A stretch of 64,000 nucleotides of DNA from Tabrizicola aquatica (GTDB lineage Bacteria; Pseudomonadota; Alphaproteobacteria; Rhodobacterales; Rhodobacteraceae). Each line of letters starts with the position of its first letter. Position 1 is the stretch's first letter. The notes beneath the pieces are model-generated. The model was not told the origin of the DNA, made no database searches, and was given only the letters and a program-made list of their open reading frames with translations. This document shows, in pieces, positions 28,404 through 37,318 of this stretch. The DNA is taken from the NCBI RefSeq assembly GCF_002900975.1, contig NZ_PJON01000003.1, forward strand, positions 186,001 to 250,000. The letters are read 5' to 3'. The translations under genes were made by a program, and so were the position numbers.

Positions 28404-29114
28404 ATGCGCCTGCCCCTGATTGCCGCCCTGCTGATGTCGCTGGGCGGGTGCGTGACGAGTTACCCCGCCCCGCCCCCGGTGCCCGAGGCCGAAGCGGTGG
28501 CCCCCCGCCAGCCGGCGGAAACGGCGGCGCGGACCTTCCTGTCGGTGGTGGCCCGGGTCGAGCCGGTGGCCGAAGAGGTCTGCCGCGCGCGGGGTGTGGC
28601 TCGGACCTGCGACTTCCGGATCGTGGTCGATGACCGGCCGGGCCAGCCGCCGAACGCCTTCCAGACGCTGGACAGCCGTGGCCGGCCGGTGATCGGCTTC
28701 ACGCTGGCGCTGATCGCGGATGCCCGCAACGCCGACGAGTTGGCCTTCGTCCTGGGGCACGAGGCCGCGCACCACATCGCCGGCCATATCCCGCGCCGGC
28801 AGGATCAGGCGCTGGGCGGCGCGCTGGTCGCGGGCGTTCTGGCGCAGGCCAGCGGGTTGACGCCCGAAGAGGTGCGCGCCGCGCAGAACCTTGGTGCCGA
28901 AGTCGCGGCCCGCAGTTACTCGCGCGAGTTCGAGCTGGAGGCCGACGCCCTGGGGGCCGAGATCGCGTTGATCGCGGGGTTCGATCCGGTGCGCGGCTCG
29001 GGTTTCTTCGACCGGCTGCCCGATCCGGGGGACCGCTTCCTGGGCAGCCATCCGCCGAACGCACAGCGCAAGGCCCAGGTTGCGGCGACGGTGCAGCGGC
29101 TGCGCGGCTCTTGA
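28404..29114 (+). CDS. M48-family metalloprotease lipoprotein
   Basis: A 236-residue zinc protease with a lipoprotein signal peptide (lipobox ...SLGGC, Cys16), so it acts in the periplasm. The zinc motif HEAAH is at 119-123 and the third ligand is Glu179 in EFELEADALG. The C-terminal SHPPNAQRKAQV motif is typical of M48 peptidases of the BepA/LoiP group involved in outer membrane quality control. A TACCCT box at 28371-28376 could be its -10 element. Confidence 0.88.
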   Translation: MRLPLIAALLMSLGGCVTSYPAPPPVPEAEAVAPRQPAETAARTFLSVVARVEPVAEEVCRARGVARTCDFRIVVDDRPGQPPNAFQTLDSRGRPVIGFTLALIADARNADELAFVLGHEAAHHIAGHIPRRQDQALGGALVAGVLAQASGLTPEEVRAAQNLGAEVAARSYSREFELEADALGAEIALIAGFDPVRGSGFFDRLPDPGDRFLGSHPPNAQRKAQVAATVQRLRGS

Positions 29115-29181
29115 TCTGGGTCAAGGCGGGCGCTGGCTGGTCCGCGCAGGATGCCTGTAATGGACCGCAGAGAGGCTGGCG

Positions 29182-29433
29182 ATGATCGGATATCCGGAAG
29201 CTCCGAAAGCGTGGTGGCTGACGCGCGGCATGGCGCGCATCTCGGGCGTGAACTTGCCCCGCGCGGTGGTCGAGGGCTGGTTGCAGCGCGATGAGCTGGA
29301 AGAACTGGTGGTCCGCTGCACCGCCTGCCATCGCAGCGCCGACTGCGAGGCCTGGCTGGCTGCCTCGGGCGATGCGCGCCGGATGCCGGATTTCTGCCCG
29401 AACAAGGCCGCGATCGAGGCCCTGGTCCACTGA
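29182..29433 (+). CDS. DUF6455-family protein
   Basis: An 83-residue protein with ARISGVNLPRAVVEGWLQR and a four-cysteine array (RCTACHRSADC ... DFCPN) as seen in DUF6455, a Rhodobacteraceae-rich family of unknown function. The cysteines could bind a metal or FeS centre. ATG 29182 is preceded by GAGAGG. It ends just before a strong terminator. Confidence 0.8.
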   Translation: MIGYPEAPKAWWLTRGMARISGVNLPRAVVEGWLQRDELEELVVRCTACHRSADCEAWLAASGDARRMPDFCPNKAAIEALVH

Positions 29434-29480
29434 GATTCCCGTGCGTTCGGGCTTTTTTCCCTTGGCCCCGCGCATCACTC

Positions 29481-29512
29481 CGGCGCCTGACCCCCTCCCT
29501 GGTCAGGCGCCG
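29481..29512 (+). terminator. Stem-loop terminator after DUF6455 gene
   Basis: Perfect 12-bp arms (CGGCGCCTGACC and GGTCAGGCGCCG) with an 8-nt loop, followed by CTCTTCTTT on the plus strand. Strong candidate for an intrinsic terminator. Confidence 0.75.
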
Positions 29513-29550
29513 CTCTTCTTTCTGGCGCCAAGGCGTGGCAGGGTGCCCGG

Positions 29551-29907
29551 ATGATCGTCCTGGAAGACATCCTGCGCGACCGTGGCTCGCGTTATGCGGC
29601 TGCGGTCGGCCCGGTGCAAAGCCGGGCCGAGATCGACGCCTTCCTGGCCGCCCTGCGCAGCCGCCGGAAGTTTGCCAAGGCCACGCATCACAGTTGGGCC
29701 GCCTTCCTGTCGGGCGACGGGCCGCTGAAGGGCGATGACGGCGAGGCCGGGGCCGGCGCGGTGATCCTGAAGATGCTGGAGCGTGAAGGGCTGGCCGACC
29801 ATATCGTCGTGGTGACGCGCTGGTATGGCGGGGTGCATCTGGGCGGCGACCGCTTTGCCCACGTCGTTACCTGCACCCGCGCGGCGCTGGCGGCAGTGCG
29901 TCCCTGA
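29551..29907 (+). CDS. IMPACT/YigZ N-terminal-domain protein (UPF0029)
   Basis: A 118-residue protein containing only the UPF0029/Impact N-terminal domain: SRYAAAVGPVQSRAEIDAFL, the KATHHSWAAF motif, DDGEAGAGAV and the signature VVTRWYGGVHLGGDRF. Full YigZ is about 200 residues with a C-terminal ferredoxin-like domain, which is absent here. The role in this lineage is unknown. Confidence 0.85.
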   Translation: MIVLEDILRDRGSRYAAAVGPVQSRAEIDAFLAALRSRRKFAKATHHSWAAFLSGDGPLKGDDGEAGAGAVILKMLEREGLADHIVVVTRWYGGVHLGGDRFAHVVTCTRAALAAVRP

Positions 29908-29933
29908 CGTATTCTGAGTAATGAATAAATGGA

Positions 29934-29963
29934 TTGAGCGGCGGCCCCTTGGCCTGCTACCCT
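29934..29963 (+). promoter_or_regulatory. Putative promoter of the small Cox1-like gene
   Basis: TTGAGC, 18-nt spacer, TACCCT, about 42 nt before the start codon at 30006. The same TACCCT -10 type recurs upstream of dgkA and the M48 protease gene. Confidence 0.45.
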
Positions 29964-30005
29964 GCCGGCGCGGGCCGTTAGAGCCCGGGAACCGGAGGAA
30001 CGGAC

Positions 30006-30380
30006 ATGAACATCTCGCGTGGATTCATGGTGATGGGTGCAGTCTATCTGGTGGTCGGTATTCTGTTCGGGGCCTATATGGGCGGCAGCGGCGATCACAC
30101 GCTTGCGCCGGTCCATGCGCATATCAACCTTTTGGGCTTTACCCTGATGACGGTCTTTGGCGTCGGCTATCGCCTGATCCCGGGCCTGGCCGAAGGCATC
30201 CTGCCCCGCGCGCATTTCTGGCTGCACCAGGCGGGCGCGCTGTTCCTGTTGCTCGGGTTGACGCTGCTGATGACGGGCCAAGTTCCCGAGGCCACCATCG
30301 GCCCGGTCTTTCCAGTGCTGGAGGGCACCATCCTTCTGGGCGCGATCCTGTGGCTGGTGGCGGTGCTGCGCCGGACCTGA
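30006..30380 (+). CDS. Four-helix membrane protein resembling heme-copper oxidase subunit I fragment
   Basis: A 124-residue protein with four transmembrane helices (about 7-25, 40-60, 72-91, 101-121). The second helix begins APVHAHINLLGF and the third begins RAHFWLHQAG, patterns that recall the histidine-bearing helices of cbb3-type subunit I and NnrS-like proteins. His37, His39, His70 and His74 are candidate heme or metal ligands. It is a single gene with a good GGAGGAACGGAC ribosome site. Heme binding is inference. Confidence 0.75.
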   Translation: MNISRGFMVMGAVYLVVGILFGAYMGGSGDHTLAPVHAHINLLGFTLMTVFGVGYRLIPGLAEGILPRAHFWLHQAGALFLLLGLTLLMTGQVPEATIGPVFPVLEGTILLGAILWLVAVLRRT

Positions 30381-30423
30381 CCACCAGTCGTGCGGACTTG
30401 AAGCCCGGGTCTGGCGCACGGAC

Positions 30424-30452
30424 TTGGCGCAAGGCCGGAGCACGGCTACCCT
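30424..30452 (+). promoter_or_regulatory. Putative promoter of dgkA
   Basis: TTGGCG, 17-nt spacer, TACCCT, 25 nt upstream of the dgkA start. Confidence 0.45.
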
Positions 30453-30476
30453 TGCCCGCAAACGGGGGAGGGGGCG

Positions 30477-30845
30477 ATGGGTGACATGCTGCGGGCCGAG
30501 GCACGGCGGCTGGCCAATACGGTGATCTGGTCCTGGGCAGGGTTCCGCGCCGCCTGGGCCACGGAAAAGACGCTGCGACAGTGGACCCTTGCCAATGTCC
30601 TGTCGGCAAGTCTGGCGCTGACGCTGGACCTGTCGCCGGCCGAACGCGCGCTGATCCTGGCGCTGGGCCTTTTGGTCCTGGCGGCGGAGTTGATCAACAC
30701 CGCCATCGAAGAGGTGGTGGACCATATCTCGCCGGGTCTTGATCCGCGGGCGAAGAAGGCCAAGGACTGCGGCTCGGCCTGTGTGGCGCTGACGGCGCTG
30801 GCGGCAGGCGTGGCCTGGGCGGTGGTGCTGGTCGGCCAGACCTGA
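30477..30845 (+). CDS. dgkA: Diacylglycerol kinase, DgkA type
   Basis: A 122-residue integral membrane kinase that phosphorylates diacylglycerol to phosphatidic acid for lipid recycling. It has three membrane helices and the active-site segment LAAELINTAIEEVVDHISPG, plus AKDCGSACVAL. The length and layout match the homotrimeric bacterial enzyme. ATG 30477 is preceded by GGGGGAGGGGGC. Confidence 0.93.
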   Translation: MGDMLRAEARRLANTVIWSWAGFRAAWATEKTLRQWTLANVLSASLALTLDLSPAERALILALGLLVLAAELINTAIEEVVDHISPGLDPRAKKAKDCGSACVALTALAAGVAWAVVLVGQT

Positions 30846-30920
30846 AAGCGCGGCACGTCCGGGAACATCCTGCCCGCCGGACGGTTGAAGGCAAAAGCCA
30901 GCATAGCAGGAGTGCACGAC

Positions 30921-31313
30921 ATGCAAGACGCACCTTTCACCAGCCGCGCCATGGGGTCCGGCAGCACCGGCACGCCTTCTTCCATGGTATCCAGCGCCGA
31001 TGTGAACGGGACCGAGGTCTACAGCCCGACGGGCGATCATCTGGGGCAGATCGACCATCTGATGATCGACAAGACGTCGGGCCAGATCGCCTATGCGGTG
31101 ATGACGTTCGGTGGCTTTCTGGGCATCGGTGCAGGGGAGCATCCGGTGCCGTGGAAGAAGCTGAGCTATGACACCAACCTTGGCGGCTTTGTCACCGATA
31201 TCACCGAAGAGCAGCTGACCGGCGCGCCGGCCCGCAGCGACAACTGGTTCGACGACCGCGAGTACCAGCAGCGCAGCTACGATTACTACGGCGTCGTGCC
31301 CTACTGGCGCTAA
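30921..31313 (+). CDS. PRC-barrel domain protein
   Basis: A 130-residue soluble protein. After a Ser/Gly-rich N-terminal 30 residues comes a PRC-barrel (VNGTEVYSPTGDHLGQIDHL, then GEHPVPWKKLSYD), ending in a Tyr-rich tail (YQQRSYDYYGVVPYWR). PRC-barrel proteins of this size in alphaproteobacteria are often abundant or stress-linked; the specific role is unknown. ATG 30921 follows GCAGGAG. Confidence 0.85.
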   Translation: MQDAPFTSRAMGSGSTGTPSSMVSSADVNGTEVYSPTGDHLGQIDHLMIDKTSGQIAYAVMTFGGFLGIGAGEHPVPWKKLSYDTNLGGFVTDITEEQLTGAPARSDNWFDDREYQQRSYDYYGVVPYWR

Positions 31314-31347
31314 GTATCGCAGGCCCCGGCCCGGCTGTGGGTCGGGG

Positions 31348-31704
31348 TCAACCCCGCTGGCGGCGCAGGTGGGCCCGGTACAAGAGCGGCGCCGCGACAC
31401 GGCGGTAAAGCAGGTCCACCAACCGCCGCACCCCCGGCCAGCCCGTCACCCGCGCCACCCAGCGCCAGCCATGCATGGCCGACCACAGTGCCCGGAACGC
31501 CTCCAACCCCGAAAGCACGCGGCCGTCCTGCCAGACATGCAGCTGGCGAGCGGCCTGATCGGGGGTTAGCCCCCAGTCCTCGGCCCGGTCGAGAGTGTCG
31601 AACCGGATTGGCAGCCCCTGGGACAGCGCACGGCGGCGATAGGCGTCGATCTCGACCCGGCAGACCGGACAGGTTTCGTTGTAAAGGACGCGGGTTTCCG
31701 ACAT
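31348..31704 (-). CDS. DCC-family thiol-disulfide oxidoreductase (DUF393)
   Basis: A 118-residue thioredoxin-like protein of the DUF393 family. The redox motif is YNETCPVCRVEI (Cys12, Cys15), followed by FDTLDRAEDWGLTPDQAARQLHVW and GLEAFRALWSAM, all typical. The substrate is unknown. It is convergent with the PRC-barrel gene and about 50 nt upstream of the rimO stop. Confidence 0.88.
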   Translation of the reverse strand: MSETRVLYNETCPVCRVEIDAYRRRALSQGLPIRFDTLDRAEDWGLTPDQAARQLHVWQDGRVLSGLEAFRALWSAMHGWRWVARVTGWPGVRRLVDLLYRRVAAPLLYRAHLRRQRG

Positions 31705-31756
31705 GCGGCAAAGCTAGGTCGCCGGCGCCGGAAGTCAGGCGACAGCCTGCCGCAGG

Positions 31757-33136
31757 TCAAACCAATCGCCCCCACAGGTCATATTCCCCGGCCTCGTCCA
31801 CCTCGACCTTGACGATGTCACCGGGACTGAGGGTTTCAAAGCCGTCGTCGATGAACAGGTTGCCGTCGATCTCGGGCGCGTCGGCCTTGGTGCGGCAGGT
31901 GGCGCCGTCCTCGTCGACCTCATCCACGATGACCTCTAGCACTTTTCCAACCTTTGCGGCGAGTTTCGCCTCGGAAATCGCCTGGGCTTTTTCCATAAAG
32001 CGATCAAACCGCTCTTGCTTCACTTCGGCAGGCACGTGGTCCGGCAGGTCGTTCGACCGGGCCCCCGCGACGTTCTCGTACTGGAAGCAGCCGACCCGAT
32101 CCAGCTGCGCCTCGTCCAGCCAGTCGAGGAGGGTCTGGAATTCGGCCTCGGTCTCGCCCGGATAGCCGACGATGAAGGTCGACCGCAGCGTGAGGTCAGG
32201 CGCGATGGCGCGCCAGGCGGCGATCTCGTCAAGGGTCCGCGCGGCGGCGGCGGGGCGGGCCATGCGCCGCAGCACCTCGGGGTGAGCGTGCTGGAACGGG
32301 ATATCAAGGTAGGGCAGCACCAGCCCCTCGGCCATCAGCGGGATCAGGTCGCGGACGTGGGGGTAGGGATAGACGTAGTGCAGCCGCACCCAGGCGCCAA
32401 GCTTGCCCATCTCGCGCGCAAGGTCGGTGATGTGGGCGCGCACCTCGCCACCCTTCCAGGGCGACAGGTCATGCTTGCGGTCCACCCCGTAGGCCGAGGT
32501 GTCCTGGCTGATCACCAGAAGCTCCTTTACCCCGGCTTCGACCAGCTTCTCTGCCTCGCGCAGCACGGCATGGGCGGGGCGGCTGACCAGACGGCCACGC
32601 ATGTCGGGGATGATGCAGAACTTGCACTTGTGGTTACAGCCCTCGGAAATCTTGAGATAGCTGTAGTGGCGCGGCGTCAGGGAAACCCCAGTCGCGGGCA
32701 GAAGGTCGATGAACGGATCGGGCGCGGGCGGGACGGCGGCATGCACCGCGTCCAGCACGCTTTCGTACTGGTGCGGGCCGGTTACCGCCAGCACCTTCGG
32801 GTGCGCACCGGTGATGTACTCGGGTTCTGCGCCAAGGCAGCCGGTCACGATTACCCGGCCATTTTCCTGCAACGCCTCGCCAATCGCCTCAAGGCTTTCG
32901 GCCTTGGCGCTGTCAAGAAAGCCGCAGGTGTTCACGATCACCGCATCCGCGCCCTTGTAGTCGGGGCTGATCGCATAGCCCTCGGCCCGCAGGCGGGTCA
33001 GGATGCGTTCGCTGTCGACCAGCGCCTTGGGGCAGCCAAGGCTGACCATGCCGATGGTCGGCTGGCCCTCGCGCCTGGTGTCGGGGACAAGGGCGCGGGC
33101 AAGGTCGGGGCGAAGGAGCGGCGGGTTCTCGGACAT
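31757..33136 (-). CDS. rimO: Ribosomal protein S12 methylthiotransferase RimO
   Basis: A 459-residue radical SAM methylthiotransferase that modifies the S12 aspartate. Features: N-terminal UPF0004 domain ([39 protein letters not shown] cysteines), radical SAM motif [10 protein letters not shown] and C-terminal TRAM domain (about 395-459). ATG 33136 is chosen because the long upstream extension crosses the divergent AsmA gene and is not conserved. Confidence 0.95.
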   Translation of the reverse strand: MSENPPLLRPDLARALVPDTRREGQPTIGMVSLGCPKALVDSERILTRLRAEGYAISPDYKGADAVIVNTCGFLDSAKAESLEAIGEALQENGRVIVTGCLGAEPEYITGAHPKVLAVTGPHQYESVLDAVHAAVPPAPDPFIDLLPATGVSLTPRHYSYLKISEGCNHKCKFCIIPDMRGRLVSRPAHAVLREAEKLVEAGVKELLVISQDTSAYGVDRKHDLSPWKGGEVRAHITDLAREMGKLGAWVRLHYVYPYPHVRDLIPLMAEGLVLPYLDIPFQHAHPEVLRRMARPAAAARTLDEIAAWRAIAPDLTLRSTFIVGYPGETEAEFQTLLDWLDEAQLDRVGCFQYENVAGARSNDLPDHVPAEVKQERFDRFMEKAQAISEAKLAAKVGKVLEVIVDEVDEDGATCRTKADAPEIDGNLFIDDGFETLSPGDIVKVEVDEAGEYDLWGRLV

Positions 33137-33214
33137 TCGCGCCCTATACAGCGCCGCGCGGGTTCGGGAAAGCCCGCGCTCTCGGCCATTTGATGCCGGG
33201 TGGGGCCCCCTGAC

Positions 33215-33244
33215 TTGGCAATCTGTCGCAGCGGGGCGTAAGCT
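33215..33244 (+). promoter_or_regulatory. Putative promoter of AsmA-family gene
   Basis: TTGGCA, 18-nt spacer, TAAGCT, about 32 nt before the start codon at 33276. Confidence 0.4.
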
Positions 33245-33275
33245 GGCCAAAACCAAGAAAATCCAGGAGGCGAGC

Positions 33276-35273
33276 ATGCGCTGGATCATCCGTGTCGGGC
33301 TGGGGTTGGCGGTTCTGGTGCTGATGGCGCTGGGCCTGACCGCCATGGTCCCGTCCGAGCGTGTCGCGGCCGCCGTCTCGGCCCAGTTCGAGGCGCTGAC
33401 CGGGCGCAAGCTGAACCTTGCGGGCGAGATCAAGCCGCGTCTCTGGCCGGCTTTGGGCGTGACGACAGGGCCGGTCAGCATCGCGAATGCCGACTGGGCC
33501 GAGAGTGACGCGCCGCTGCTGATGGCCGAAAGCCTGTCTATCGACGTCAATTTCGGCGCCCTTCTGGGTGGCGAGGTGCGGATCACCGGGCTGACCATCG
33601 ACCAGCCGCAGCTGAACCTGGAGCGCAGCCCAGAGGGTGAGGCGAACTGGGTCTTTCAGTCCGCAGGCGAAGGGTCGGTCCCCGCCGCCGCCCCCGCCTT
33701 TACCCTGGACGAGGGGCGGATCACCGGCGGCAGCATCCGCTTCACCGACCGCCAGTCCGGCCGGGTCATCGCGCTGGACGGTGTGGACGGGACGCTGGAG
33801 ATCCCGGATGTGTCGGGGCCGTTCACCCTGTCGGCGCAGGGCCTGTCCGGCGGGCAACAGATGGCGGTGGAACTGACGGGCGGGGTGTTCTCGGCATTTG
33901 CCCTTGGCCGCGTGGTGCCGCTATCGGTCAGCCTGACCGCAGGCGGTGCGCGCGTCGGGTTCGAGGGGCGCGGCGGTGTATCCCCGCTGGTGGCGGAGGG
34001 CGATCTGCAGGCCAACCTCGCGGACCTGCCGGCGCTGGGCGGGCTTCTGGGCATGGCGCTGGCGCAGCCGGGTCCGGGGCTGGGGCAGGAGAAGCTGACG
34101 CTGTCGGGCAAGCTGGTGCTGGACGGCAGTGGCGCGGCCTTCCTGCGCGGGGCCGAGATCGTGGCGGATGCCAACCGGCTGACCGGCGATCTTGACCTGC
34201 GCCCCGGCGAGGCGCGGCCCAAGCTTTCCGCCGAACTGGTGGCCGGCCCCATCGCCATCGGCACCGGACCCGAGGGCGGGATGGGTGGGGGTGAGGCCGG
34301 TGGGATGCAGGCTGCCGGTTGGCCCGAGGGCGAGATTGATGTCAGCGCCCTGGCCGCGCTGGATGCCGCGATCACCTTGACCGCGCCGTCCATTGACCTG
34401 GGCGTGTTGAAGGCGGGCGAGACGCGGACGGTGATCACCGTGGACCGCGCGCGGGCGGTGTTCGACATCCGCCAGCTGCAAGCCTACGGCGGGCAGGTGA
34501 CCGGCGAATTCGTCGTCAATGGGCGCGGCGGGCTGTCGGTCGGCGGCAAGCTGGCCTTTGCCGGGATGGAGATGCAGCCCCTGCTGACCGATCTTGCCGG
34601 CTATGGCCGGCTGGTCGCGACCGGCGATCTGGACCTGCGCTTCCTGGGCGTCGGTAACTCTATCGCCGAGATCATGGCCAGCCTGGAGGGCGAGGGCGCG
34701 CTGGAACTTGGCCAGGGCGAGTTGCGGGGGCTGGATATCGGCGGGATGCTGCGGACGCTGGACGCAAGCTATGTCGGTGAGGGGCAAAAGACGATCTTCG
34801 ATGGGCTGGCCGGGACCTTCACCATTGCCGCAGGCGTGCTGACAAACCGCGATCTGAAGCTGGTGGCGCCCTACCTGACCGCTTCGGGTGCGGGCGAAAT
34901 CGGGCTTGGCGCGCGGACGCTGGATTACCGCATCCGCCCCACGGCACTGGCCGCCGAGCACGGGACCGGAGGGGTCATGGTGCCGCTGCTGATCACCGGC
35001 CCCTGGGCGGAACCCCGCTTCCGGCTGGACCTTGAAAGCATCGCCCGCGAGAAGATGGAAGCCGAGGCGAAAGCCGCCGAGGAACGCGTGAAGGCCGCCG
35101 CCAAAGCCGCCGAAGAGGCCGCGAAGGCGGAACTGGAGCAACGGCTGCGCGACGAACTGGGCGTCGAAGTCGCGCCCGAGGAAGACCTGGGCGACGCCGC
35201 AGTCCGCGGCGCCACCGAAGCGTTGGAAGAACAGGCCCGCGAGGCGCTGGAAGAGATCCTGCGCGGCGAATAG
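33276..35273 (+). CDS. AsmA-family protein
   Basis: A 665-residue protein with an N-terminal membrane anchor (about 2-24), then the AsmA N-domain ([29 protein letters not shown]) and C-terminal AsmA domain ([34 protein letters not shown]). The last about 75 residues are a charged Ala/Glu/Lys-rich coiled coil ([19 protein letters not shown]). AsmA proteins act in outer membrane lipid transport or biogenesis. ATG 33276 follows CAGGAGG. Confidence 0.9.
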   Translation: MRWIIRVGLGLAVLVLMALGLTAMVPSERVAAAVSAQFEALTGRKLNLAGEIKPRLWPALGVTTGPVSIANADWAESDAPLLMAESLSIDVNFGALLGGEVRITGLTIDQPQLNLERSPEGEANWVFQSAGEGSVPAAAPAFTLDEGRITGGSIRFTDRQSGRVIALDGVDGTLEIPDVSGPFTLSAQGLSGGQQMAVELTGGVFSAFALGRVVPLSVSLTAGGARVGFEGRGGVSPLVAEGDLQANLADLPALGGLLGMALAQPGPGLGQEKLTLSGKLVLDGSGAAFLRGAEIVADANRLTGDLDLRPGEARPKLSAELVAGPIAIGTGPEGGMGGGEAGGMQAAGWPEGEIDVSALAALDAAITLTAPSIDLGVLKAGETRTVITVDRARAVFDIRQLQAYGGQVTGEFVVNGRGGLSVGGKLAFAGMEMQPLLTDLAGYGRLVATGDLDLRFLGVGNSIAEIMASLEGEGALELGQGELRGLDIGGMLRTLDASYVGEGQKTIFDGLAGTFTIAAGVLTNRDLKLVAPYLTASGAGEIGLGARTLDYRIRPTALAAEHGTGGVMVPLLITGPWAEPRFRLDLESIAREKMEAEAKAAEERVKAAAKAAEEAAKAELEQRLRDELGVEVAPEEDLGDAAVRGATEALEEQAREALEEILRGE

Positions 35274-35276
35274 GCC

Positions 35277-35894
35277 CTAGCGGCGGCGGTCGCGCCGCGC
35301 GCTCATCGGCTGGAAGGCCACGCCGACATGCGCCTCGCAATAGGGTTTGCCGGGCAGGCTGGGCAGGCCGCAGAACCAGAAGTCATCGGTCGCCGGGTCG
35401 CCGATCGGCCATTTGCAGGTCCGCTCGGTCAACTCCATCAACGTCAGCTTGCGCGCGCGTTTCTCAACCTCGCGGACCGAAGCCAGCGCCTCGGGGCTGA
35501 TCTCGTTCAGGCTGGGCTGCGGCGGCAGGGGCTGGCCCGCCGGCACGATGGCCTTGCGCAGCGGCAGGGGCGTCACGTTCGTCGCGGGGGCCGCAGCGGC
35601 CGGAGCCGCGGCAGGCGCAGCGCGTGGCGGTTCGGCCCGCGGGGCGGCGGCCGGTTCGGCGCGCGCCGCAGGCTCGGGTCGCGGGGCGGCGGCGGGGCTG
35701 GCCGGGGCCGCCTCGGGGGCGGCCTCCTCCTCTTCGTCCTTGCCGCCGACGCGGTTCGACAGCCCCAGACGGTGGACCTTGCCGATCACGGCGTTACGGG
35801 TGACGCCGCCAAGTTCCTTGGCGATCTGGCTGGCAGACTGGCCTTCGCCCCACATGCGCTTGAGCGTCTCGACGCGCTCGTCCGTCCAGGACAT
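35277..35894 (-). CDS. gcrA: GcrA cell cycle regulator
   Basis: A 205-residue GcrA protein, an alphaproteobacterial transcription factor that works with sigma-70 at CcrM-methylated promoters. The N-terminal DNA-binding domain (SWTDERVETLKRMWGEGQSA ... RNAVIGKVHRLGLSNR) is followed by a long Ala/Pro/Arg linker (about 55-110) and the conserved C-terminus (LMELTERTCKWPIGDP, FCGLPSLPGKPYCEAHVGVA). ATG 35894 follows GGAGAG. It is convergent with the AsmA gene, 3 nt apart. Confidence 0.93.
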   Translation of the reverse strand: MSWTDERVETLKRMWGEGQSASQIAKELGGVTRNAVIGKVHRLGLSNRVGGKDEEEEAAPEAAPASPAAAPRPEPAARAEPAAAPRAEPPRAAPAAAPAAAAPATNVTPLPLRKAIVPAGQPLPPQPSLNEISPEALASVREVEKRARKLTLMELTERTCKWPIGDPATDDFWFCGLPSLPGKPYCEAHVGVAFQPMSARRDRRR

Positions 35895-35973
35895 CTTGCT
35901 CTCCGGTTCCAATTTCGAGGGCATTGTATCCGCGCCGGGGCAGGGGCCGCAAGGGCGGCGGCGCGCAAGGCGC

Positions 35974-36990
35974 TTATGCTTCGGGCGGCAGGCCCTTCGC
36001 CTCGGCTGCGCGGACCACCGGATAGGCGGCCCGATGCCGACCCTGGGCAAGGCCGGGCAGCTGGGCCTCGATCTCGTTCAGCAGGACCGCGTCGGCCGCA
36101 ATCTCGCCCGGATGCAGGCTTTCGGCCAGCGCACCTTCGGCTAGGATCACCTCGTGCCGGTCGAAGAGCAGCTGGTGGCAGATCAGCCCCCCGGGGGGCA
36201 GGACCTGCCGGATCGTCCCGCCGTTCACCATCGCCCGGGCCGGGATCAGAACGTGATCCTCGCCGAAATAGACCTGGGCGCGCCAGTCGCTCAACAGCAG
36301 CCGGTGCTGCGGAGCGACCAGAAGCGGGCGCAGGTTGCCCACGGCCCCCGTCTCGAACAGCACGGGCTGGTGGCCCGGGTTCGCCGCCAGCGCCGCTTGC
36401 GGGATCACCCGGACTCCGACCCAGCGCAGGGGTTGCGAGCCGTTGTCCAGCGTCGTCACCAGATCGCCGGGAACAAGCGCGGCCACCTGCCTTGGCCCGC
36501 CCGGGGTGTCGATCCGGCAATCCCGGTCAAACCCGGCCGGGATATCCGTGGGCCGAACCGGCGGCGTGGCGACCGAGGCAAGATAAACGGGCAGATCCCC
36601 CTGGCCCGCCGGGTTGCTGCCGGTGACGCGGTAGACGCCACCTGCCACCAAGGGTTCCGGGCTGGCGATTCCGACGGGCATCCCAGCATTGCCAATACCC
36701 AGGACCAGGGCCGTCAGCTCTGGCCTGGCGTCCGCCGCGTCCTGCCGATGCAGGATCAGCCGCCCCGCGACTTGCACGACCTGCCCGCGCCAGACCACGG
36801 GGTTTGCGTCAGCCGCGGTCACCACTGGCGCAATCCCGCCTCGGTCCTCGGCGGTCACAGCGATTCCGGGGCCGGCGGCAATGACCAGGCTGCGACCCAC
36901 TTCGGGAATGTCCGGGTCGGCACCAGATGAACGGCTGTGCGCATCCCCCAGAGAGGTGAACTGGTAAAGGGTGAACTGGTAGGTCGCCAT
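35974..36990 (-). CDS. Hint-domain protein
   Basis: A 338-residue protein. The C-terminal half is a Hint (hedgehog/intein-type) domain of the alphaproteobacterial Hint_2 kind: CRIDTPGGPRQVAALVPGDLV, then LRPLLVAPQHRLLLSD, YFGEDHVLIPARAMVNG and ICHQLLFDRHEVILAEGALAESL. The N-terminal 150 residues are beta-rich and unassigned. These proteins are frequent in Rhodobacteraceae and may process or self-cleave, but no C-terminal extein is present. An in-frame duplication YQFTLYQFT occurs at the start. Confidence 0.85.
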   Translation of the reverse strand: MATYQFTLYQFTSLGDAHSRSSGADPDIPEVGRSLVIAAGPGIAVTAEDRGGIAPVVTAADANPVVWRGQVVQVAGRLILHRQDAADARPELTALVLGIGNAGMPVGIASPEPLVAGGVYRVTGSNPAGQGDLPVYLASVATPPVRPTDIPAGFDRDCRIDTPGGPRQVAALVPGDLVTTLDNGSQPLRWVGVRVIPQAALAANPGHQPVLFETGAVGNLRPLLVAPQHRLLLSDWRAQVYFGEDHVLIPARAMVNGGTIRQVLPPGGLICHQLLFDRHEVILAEGALAESLHPGEIAADAVLLNEIEAQLPGLAQGRHRAAYPVVRAAEAKGLPPEA

Positions 36991-37318
36991 CCGTCGCCGC
37001 TATCCGTCCCCGGCGACCTCGACCCCGCCGCCCCATCAGATACCGGCAGCAATTGCATAAAAGTTTCAGGCTTTCGACCCGAAAACGCGCAAGCGGCGGT
37101 GCAGCGCATTTCCGGCTTTACGTCGCGGCGATCCGCCGCTATGCCCGATGCATGGCCACCCGGACCGGACATATCGCGCTTTCGCGCCGACGCCGTAGCG
37201 TCTGATCCCCCGGCCCGCGCGGTTCCGGTTCGTTTATACCCGGCCGCACCCACCCTCCTTTCGTTGACTCAGGCCACGCCCTCGGGCACCCATTGGCCAT
37301 AGCTGCAAGGACAGACCC
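36991..37318. promoter_or_regulatory. Divergent intergenic region between Hint gene and argD
   Basis: This 328-nt region must hold promoters for both flanking genes. A TTGACT hexamer lies at about 37264 and a TTTATA hexamer at about 37235, but I could not pair them with correctly spaced partners. The argD ribosome site AAGGACAG is at about 37306. No repeat, RNA structure or small gene is evident. Confidence 0.35.

Noticed and set aside
31488-32165. Plus-strand frame of about 225 codons opposite DUF393 and rimO
   Set aside because: Antisense, Ser/Arg-rich, crossing two well-supported genes.
34925-35273. Repeated KAAEE units in the AsmA C-terminus as a tandem DNA repeat
   Set aside because: The units are imperfect at the DNA level and are explained by a coiled coil.
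35580-35720. Low-complexity GC tract as a possible separate element
   Set aside because: It encodes the Ala/Pro-rich linker of GcrA, which is variable in this family.
35328-36626. Plus-strand frame of about 432 codons
   Set aside because: Antisense to gcrA and the Hint-domain gene; its translation is Arg/Pro-rich without homology.
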